From Natronomonas pharaonis DSM 2160 (lineage in GTDB: Archaea > Halobacteriota > Halobacteria > Halobacteriales > Haloarculaceae), in the NCBI RefSeq assembly GCF_000026045.1, contig NC_007426.1:1302001-1366000 (forward strand): DNA of 64,000 bases, given 5' to 3'. Numbering within the stretch: position 1 is the first letter of the stretch; each line of letters begins with the position of its first letter. A program made the position numbers and the translations under genes. Below the pieces are notes generated by a model, which saw only the letters and a list, made by a program, of their open reading frames with translations, was not told where the DNA came from and did no database searches. This document shows positions 59,684 through 64,000 of the stretch, one piece after another.

Positions 59684-60660
59684 GCGCTGATATACTCTTC
59701 GTTGAACCGCCACTCGCCGTTCTCGTCTTGTACCATGTACTCCCCGTAGTACGGAACCCGTTCGTCCACCGTCTCGCGGAACGCCTCACGGATTTCCGGT
59801 TTCGTCATCTCGCCCATGCTCTTGAGGTCGTCGTTGCGGTTGAGACAGCCCTTTAGATACCCTTCATGCGTCACGCGAACGCGATGGCAGTTCGCACAGA
59901 AATCTGCGTTGCCGACTGGGTCGACGATTTCGACCATTCCGCCGGGGCGGTCCGGGTCGTCCTCCCCGACGAAATAGCGGTTCCGGCCGTGCATCTCGCG
60001 GCGGTCGACACGGTCGGCTTGGTCGGCCAGCCACTCGTGGACGCGTTCGATGTCGACCGCCCACTCGGGGCGGCCGGCGAGTTCGGGCATGTATTCGATG
60101 AGCTGGAGCTGGAGCCCCTCGTTGTCGGCGACGTGGTCGACCATCTCGGGGACGTACCCGGCGGTCTGTTCGAACACGACCATGTTGAGCTTCACGGGGG
60201 CGAGGCCGGCATCGAGGGCGGCGTCAATGCCCGCCATGACGTCGTCGTAGGCCGAGCTTTTGGTGACCGTTTGGAACGCTTTCGGCGAGAGCGCGTCCTG
60301 TGAGACGTTGACCCGTTCGAGGCCGGCATCGACGAGCGCGGTCGCACGGTCGGGGAGAAACGTCCCGTTGGTCGTCAAGGAGGTCTCGATGGAGTCGGGG
60401 GTGCGACGGACGATGGTTTCGAGGTCCTCACGGAGCATCGGCTCGCCGCCGGTGAACTTGGCGCTCTGGATATCGAACTCGGCGGCGACCTCGAGGAACC
60501 GGATGACATCATCGGTGCTCATCTCGTCTTCTGCGGGTTCCATCGGCCCACGGGTGTCGCCAAGCCCCTCGTTGTGGCAGTAAACGCAGTCGAAGTTACA
60601 CCGGTCGGTGAGCGAGATTCTGACCCCCGTCGTTTCTCTCCCGAACCCGTCTTCGAGCAT
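59680..60660 (-). CDS. moaA: GTP 3',8-cyclase MoaA
   Basis: 326 residues, radical SAM. Cys21, Cys25 and Cys28 in CNFDCVYC bind the first 4Fe-4S cluster, KFTGGEPML is the GGE motif, and [20 protein letters not shown] holds the second cluster that binds GTP. It makes the first molybdopterin precursor. TTTTAAGC at 60683-60690 on the minus strand gives leaderless spacing. The product would serve the molybdoenzyme at 14.2 kb. Confidence 0.96.
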   Translation of the reverse strand: MLEDGFGRETTGVRISLTDRCNFDCVYCHNEGLGDTRGPMEPAEDEMSTDDVIRFLEVAAEFDIQSAKFTGGEPMLREDLETIVRRTPDSIETSLTTNGTFLPDRATALVDAGLERVNVSQDALSPKAFQTVTKSSAYDDVMAGIDAALDAGLAPVKLNMVVFEQTAGYVPEMVDHVADNEGLQLQLIEYMPELAGRPEWAVDIERVHEWLADQADRVDRREMHGRNRYFVGEDDPDRPGGMVEIVDPVGNADFCANCHRVRVTHEGYLKGCLNRNDDLKSMGEMTKPEIREAFRETVDERVPYYGEYMVQDENGEWRFNEEYISA

Positions 60661-60682
60661 ACCGGAAGATTCGATTGTGGTT

Positions 60683-60690
60683 GCTTAAAA
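60683..60690 (-). promoter_or_regulatory. TATA box of moaA
   Basis: TTTTAAGC on the minus strand is 23-30 nt from ATG 60660. Confidence 0.55.
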
Positions 60691-60788
60691 CCGATGCCGT
60701 TTTGCCGGTGTTCGTAACCACTTCTAGTTACCTGAGGCGGCAGACCGCTCCACAATCCTTATCGGCGGCTCCGGCCCTAACGGAGGGT

Positions 60789-61835
60789 ATGAACGAAGAG
60801 ACGGTTTTAGACCGGCTGGCTGCCGTCGAAGACCCCGATTTGGGTGACGACATCGTCTCGCTTGGGCTTGTCAACGATGTCAATATCGACGCCGAGACGA
60901 TACACGTCGACCTCGCGCTTGGTGCACCGTACTCACCGACCGAGACTGAACTGGCGGGGACGGTTCGCGACGCGCTGTCGGAGTTGGACCGCGAAATCGA
61001 CCTCACCGCGAGCGTCGACACCGGGCTCTCGGCCGACGAACAGATTCTGCCCGACGTCGAGAACATCATCGCGGTCGCCTCCGGGAAAGGCGGCGTCGGG
61101 AAATCGACTGTGGCGGTGAACCTCGCCGCCGGACTCTCGCAACTCGGGGCTCGCGTCGGGCTGTTTGACGCCGACGTTTACGGACCGAACGTGCCCCGGA
61201 TGGTCGAGGCTGACGACCAGCCGAAGGCGACCGAACAGGAGACCATCATCCCGCCCGAAAAGTACGGGATGAAGCTGATGAGCATGGACTTTCTGGTCGG
61301 TGAGGACGACCCAGTCATCTGGCGCGGACCGATGGTGCACAAGGTACTCACACAGCTGTGGGAGGATGTCGAGTGGGGGGCGCTTGATTACATGGTCGTC
61401 GACCTACCGCCCGGAACAGGCGACACCCAGCTGACGCTACTGCAGTCGGTGCCGGTTTCGGGAGCGGTCATCGTCACGACGCCCCAGAAGGTGGCGCTCG
61501 ACGACGCCGAGAAGGGACTGCAGATGTTCGGCGAGCACGACACGCCGGTGCTGGGAATCGTCGAGAACATGTCCGGGTTCGTCTGTCCGGACTGTGGCAG
61601 CGAACACGACATCTTCGGCAGCGGCGGCGGCGAGTCCTTCGCGGACGATGTCGAGATGCCGTTTCTCGGGCGGATTCCGCTTGATCCGGCCGTCAGGGAA
61701 GGTGGTGACGCCGGCAGGCCAGTCGTTCTCGATGAGGATGACGAGACCGGCGAGGCGCTACGGTCGTTCACCGAGCGGACGGCGAACATGCAGGGCATCG
61801 TCCGACGGCGGCAGGTGTCAGCGGCAGACCGGTAA
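60789..61835 (+). CDS. Mrp/NBP35 family Fe-S cluster carrier ATPase
   Basis: 348 residues. An N-terminal MIP18/DUF59 domain (about 1-75) is fused to a P-loop ATPase: ASGKGGVGKST deviant Walker A, FDADVYGPNVPRM, VVDLPPGTGDTQLT, and CPDC (residues near 265) which carries the bridging Fe-S cluster. It delivers Fe-S clusters to apo-enzymes. ATG 60789 is chosen over in-frame upstream sequence because CCTTATCGG at about 60757-60765 gives leaderless spacing. Confidence 0.94.
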   Translation: MNEETVLDRLAAVEDPDLGDDIVSLGLVNDVNIDAETIHVDLALGAPYSPTETELAGTVRDALSELDREIDLTASVDTGLSADEQILPDVENIIAVASGKGGVGKSTVAVNLAAGLSQLGARVGLFDADVYGPNVPRMVEADDQPKATEQETIIPPEKYGMKLMSMDFLVGEDDPVIWRGPMVHKVLTQLWEDVEWGALDYMVVDLPPGTGDTQLTLLQSVPVSGAVIVTTPQKVALDDAEKGLQMFGEHDTPVLGIVENMSGFVCPDCGSEHDIFGSGGGESFADDVEMPFLGRIPLDPAVREGGDAGRPVVLDEDDETGEALRSFTERTANMQGIVRRRQVSAADR

Positions 61836-61838
61836 GTG

Positions 61839-62069
61839 ATGGACGACCAGACGCACGCGGACAACGAACGGGTCGCGATGCTGCGGGCAGTCGCGGAGGA
61901 CGTTCGTGATGACAGCAGCGAAAGCGAACAGCTAGCGGCGCTTCTATACCGGGTTTCGGACCTATACGACCCCAAGGAGGAGACTACTCCGGAAGATATC
62001 TACCGGAACATGCGGACGATTCTGCGTGTCTCCGAGCAGGGTGGACTCCCCGAACGCGGCGAAGACTGA
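61839..62069 (+). CDS. Small conserved hypothetical protein downstream of Mrp
   Basis: 76 residues, acidic and helical (MDDQTHADNERVAMLRAVAEDVRDD, LAALLYRVSDLYDPKEETTPEDIYRNMRTILRV). No Cys or TM. It starts 3 nt after the Mrp stop, with an alternative GTG at 61836, so it is probably co-transcribed. I do not recognise the family; a partner of Mrp is possible. Confidence 0.8.
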   Translation: MDDQTHADNERVAMLRAVAEDVRDDSSESEQLAALLYRVSDLYDPKEETTPEDIYRNMRTILRVSEQGGLPERGED

Positions 62070-62143
62070 GACTACTTGCCAGCCGCGTTGCCGGGTCATT
62101 TCGCTACTTCGGTGAGCGTTGTCACAGGGGCCGGCATCCGCAT

Positions 62144-62153
62144 AGTTTAAGTA
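62144..62153 (+). promoter_or_regulatory. Probable promoter of the tRNA-Ser / rps13 transcript
   Basis: AGTTTAAGTA is TATA-like and lies 80 nt before tRNA-Ser. The distance suggests a longer leader (about 50 nt) that RNase P would trim. Confidence 0.4.
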
Positions 62154-62232
62154 CACCGGTCGGGTATCGACGGTTGCAATCGATGTAGGGGGCCGCGCCC
62201 CCGAGTCCGAGAGGGCGAAGATACACACGCGA

Positions 62233-62316
62233 GTCGTGGTAGCCAAGCATGGCCCAAGGCGCAGGGTTGCTAACTCTGTGGCGCAAGCCTCCGGGGTTCA
62301 AATCCCCGCCACGACG
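62233..62316 (+). tRNA. tRNA-Ser (anticodon GCT)
   Basis: 84 nt, no encoded CCA. Acceptor GTCGTGG pairs perfectly with CCACGAC; the discriminator is G. The anticodon loop holds GCT and the class II long variable arm (around TGTGGCGCAAGCCT) precedes the T-arm CGGGG-TTCAAAT-CCCCG. It reads AGC/AGT. It lies 14 nt upstream of rps13, so it may share a transcript with the ribosomal operon. Confidence 0.95.
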
Positions 62317-62330
62317 CTAACCAACCACAC

Positions 62331-62843
62331 ATGAGCACGGAAGAACCCCAAGCGGACGAGGAAGACGAAGACCTTCAGTACTTCGTCCGCATCGGACAGA
62401 CAGACCTCGACGGAACGAAAAGCGTCGAGCGTGCGCTGACCGACATGAACGGTATCGGTCGACGCGTCGCTCGCATCATCGCGGAAAAGGCAGAAGTCGA
62501 CCGCCGAGACGTTCTCGGCGCGCTCGACGAGGAGAAAATCGACGATGTCGTCGCAGCGGTCGAAGAGTACGGCGACGAAGTCCCCGAGTGGCTCACGAAC
62601 CACCAGAAAGACTTCTTCACCGGTGAGACGACCCACGAGATCGGCAACGACCTCCAGATGAGCCGCCGGCAGGACATCAACCGGATGAAGAAAATCGACG
62701 CCTATCGCGGCGTCCGCCACAAGCGCGGCCAGAAGGTCCGCGGTCAGCGAACCAAGTCTACCGGCCGAACCGAGGGCACCATCGGTGTCAACGTTGAGGC
62801 TATCAAGGAAGAACAGGCTGAGGACGGAGGCGACGAAGAATAA
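62331..62843 (+). CDS. rps13: 30S ribosomal protein S13 (uS13)
   Basis: 170 residues. [34 protein letters not shown] is the helix-two-turn-helix opening, and [33 protein letters not shown] the C-terminal rRNA-binding tail. It sits in the small-subunit head. It begins the operon rps13-rps4-rps11-rpoD and overlaps rps4 by one base (TAATG). Confidence 0.98.
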   Translation: MSTEEPQADEEDEDLQYFVRIGQTDLDGTKSVERALTDMNGIGRRVARIIAEKAEVDRRDVLGALDEEKIDDVVAAVEEYGDEVPEWLTNHQKDFFTGETTHEIGNDLQMSRRQDINRMKKIDAYRGVRHKRGQKVRGQRTKSTGRTEGTIGVNVEAIKEEQAEDGGDEE

Positions 62844-63367
62844 TGGCGCTCGGAAGCAACACCAAGTTCTACGAAACGCCGAATCACCCCTTCCAGGGCG
62901 AGCGTATCGCCGAGGAGGGCGACCTGCTTTCCCGCTACGGTCTCGTCAACAAAGAAGAGCTGTGGCGTGCCCAGTCGGAGCTTCGTGACTACCGTCGTGA
63001 GGCCCGACGCCTCATCGGTGAGGCCCAGGGTGACACCGTGGCTGCAGCCGAGGCCGGCAGCGAATTCCTCGCCCGGCTCAAGCGCATCGGTGTCCTCGAC
63101 GACGAGGACAGCCTCGACGACATCCTTTCGCTGGATGTCACCGATATTCTCGAGCGGCGACTGCAGACGGTCGCCTACCGGAAGGGCCTCGGCAACACGC
63201 CCCAGCAGGCCCGGCAGTTCATCGCCCACGGCCACGTCACCGTCAACGGCGCACGTGTGAGCGCGCCGTCGTACAAGGTTGATGTCGCCGAGGAAGGCGA
63301 AATCGAGTTCGACGAGACGAGTCCGCTCGCGGACGATCTCCACCCCGAACGCGCGGAGGGACAATAA
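62843..63367 (+). CDS. rps4: 30S ribosomal protein S4 (uS4)
   Basis: 174 residues. [25 protein letters not shown] is the archaeal N-terminus. [42 protein letters not shown] is the S4 RNA-binding domain. It is an early-assembly protein of the small subunit. rps11 begins at the next base. Confidence 0.98.
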   Translation: MALGSNTKFYETPNHPFQGERIAEEGDLLSRYGLVNKEELWRAQSELRDYRREARRLIGEAQGDTVAAAEAGSEFLARLKRIGVLDDEDSLDDILSLDVTDILERRLQTVAYRKGLGNTPQQARQFIAHGHVTVNGARVSAPSYKVDVAEEGEIEFDETSPLADDLHPERAEGQ

Positions 63368-63751
63368 ATGGCAGACGACACCACCTGGGGCATCGCGAAC
63401 GTGTATGCCTCGTTCAACAACACGATTATCACGGTAACGGACATGACCGGCGCCGAGACGATTGTGAAGTCGTCCGGCGGAACGGTCGTGAAGCAGAACC
63501 GCGACGAAGCATCGCCGTACGCGGCGATGCAGATGGCCGAAGTCGTCGCCGAGGATGTCAAAGACGCCGGCATTGACGGCGTTCACGTCCGCGTCCGCGG
63601 CCCCGGCGGAAACCAACAGCAGAACCCCGGACCGGGCGCTCAGGCGACGATCCGCGCCCTCGCTCGTGCCGGCCTCGAAATCGGCCGTATCGAAGACGTA
63701 ACTCCGATTCCGCACGACGGTACGCGCGGACCGAAGAACGCTGGGTTCTAA
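63368..63751 (+). CDS. rps11: 30S ribosomal protein S11 (uS11)
   Basis: 127 residues. [32 protein letters not shown] and [47 protein letters not shown] are signature stretches. It lies on the platform of the small subunit. The C-terminal basic residues contact 16S rRNA. Confidence 0.98.
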   Translation: MADDTTWGIANVYASFNNTIITVTDMTGAETIVKSSGGTVVKQNRDEASPYAAMQMAEVVAEDVKDAGIDGVHVRVRGPGGNQQQNPGPGAQATIRALARAGLEIGRIEDVTPIPHDGTRGPKNAGF

Positions 63752-63752
63752 C

Positions 63753-64000
63753 ATGTCTGAGGAGTACGAGGTAACGTTCATCGACCGCGACGAACGAAGC
63801 GCGAGATTCCTCGTTCGTGGCGTTACCCCCGCGTTCGCCAACGGGCTTCGTCGGGCGATGATTGCCGACGTACCGACGCTCTCTATCGACACGCTTCGTG
63901 TCGTCGAGAACTCGTCGGTCATGTTCGACGAGCAGCTCGCGCTTCGGCTCGGGCTGGTGCCGCTTACGACCCCTGACGACTACGAGCCGGGCGAGACAGT
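63753..64000 (+). CDS. rpoD: DNA-directed RNA polymerase subunit D (partial, 3' end outside window)
   Basis: 82 residues are visible, starting [46 protein letters not shown]. This is the Rpo3/alpha-N-terminal type dimerisation domain, equivalent to bacterial alpha NTD. It pairs with subunit L to nucleate RNA polymerase assembly. It follows rps11 by one base, the usual archaeal order. Confidence 0.97.
   Translation, partial: MSEEYEVTFIDRDERSARFLVRGVTPAFANGLRRAMIADVPTLSIDTLRVVENSSVMFDEQLALRLGLVPLTTPDDYEPGET

Overview
The window looks like a haloarchaeal chromosome segment. Its GC content is high, its proteins are strongly acidic, many starts are leaderless with a TATA-like box about 22-32 nt upstream, genes overlap as ATGA, and it carries haloarchaeal families such as HEWD, UPF0058, Bat-type HTH and DUF7120-like proteins. 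The gene content (form III RuBisCO, a complete menaquinone set, KatG, methylmalonyl-CoA mutase small subunit with MeaB) fits a Natronomonas-like aerobic heterotroph. The genus is an inference, not a proof.

Layout. 1-7.0 kb: the 5' part of an archaellum accessory gene (FlaD/E type), a zinc-ribbon protein, HEWD-cutA, a PEBP lipoprotein, a UspA protein, a thioesterase, and a coupled TraB/PrgY-M50 protease pair. 7.0-10.65 kb: a small repeat protein, katG, then about 1 kb of intergenic DNA holding mobile-element debris (IS200/IS605 end-like hairpins) and tRNA-Ala(GGC) with partial copies of its 3' end. 10.65-15.6 kb: mcmA2-meaB, an alpha/beta hydrolase, a response regulator, a molybdopterin oxidoreductase and small regulators. 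15.6-24.3 kb: menF-menD-(membrane protein)-menB-(coiled coil)-menA-menC-menE on one strand, the route from chorismate to the menaquinone precursor and its prenylation. 24.3-35.7 kb: a multi-PAS kinase coupled to an amidohydrolase, Trm112, a DUF123 protein, an Lrp regulator, a fused hydroxyacyl-CoA dehydrogenase/enoyl-CoA hydratase with a thioesterase and MaoC protein, a soluble chemotaxis-type transducer, an HTH protein and an NRDE protein.

35.7-48.7 kb: an OsmC protein, form III RuBisCO, an unlisted 51-residue small ORF, a HAD-IIA phosphatase, a penicillin-acylase-family enzyme, two PH-domain membrane proteins, a VapBC-type toxin-antitoxin pair with a palindromic operator, DUF2071 and macro-domain proteins, a Bat-type regulator and an aldo/keto reductase. 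48.7-56.7 kb: an ABC exporter (ATPase plus two permeases, one fused to a PrsW-like membrane protease), a flavin-dependent oxidoreductase, a zinc finger, DoxX, tyrS and an HxlR regulator. 56.8-59.7 kb: a three-gene surface cassette (PKD protein, Tat lipoprotein, CAP-domain protein) whose GC content falls toward its end. 59.7-64 kb: moaA, Mrp/NBP35, tRNA-Ser(GCT), then rps13-rps4-rps11-rpoD running off the window.

No CRISPR array, rRNA or intact transposase was seen. The least explained stretches are the repeat-protein locus at 7.0-7.4 kb, the mobile-element and tRNA debris at 9.8-10.4 kb, the small ORF beside RuBisCO, the permease-PrsW fusion and the low-GC surface cassette.
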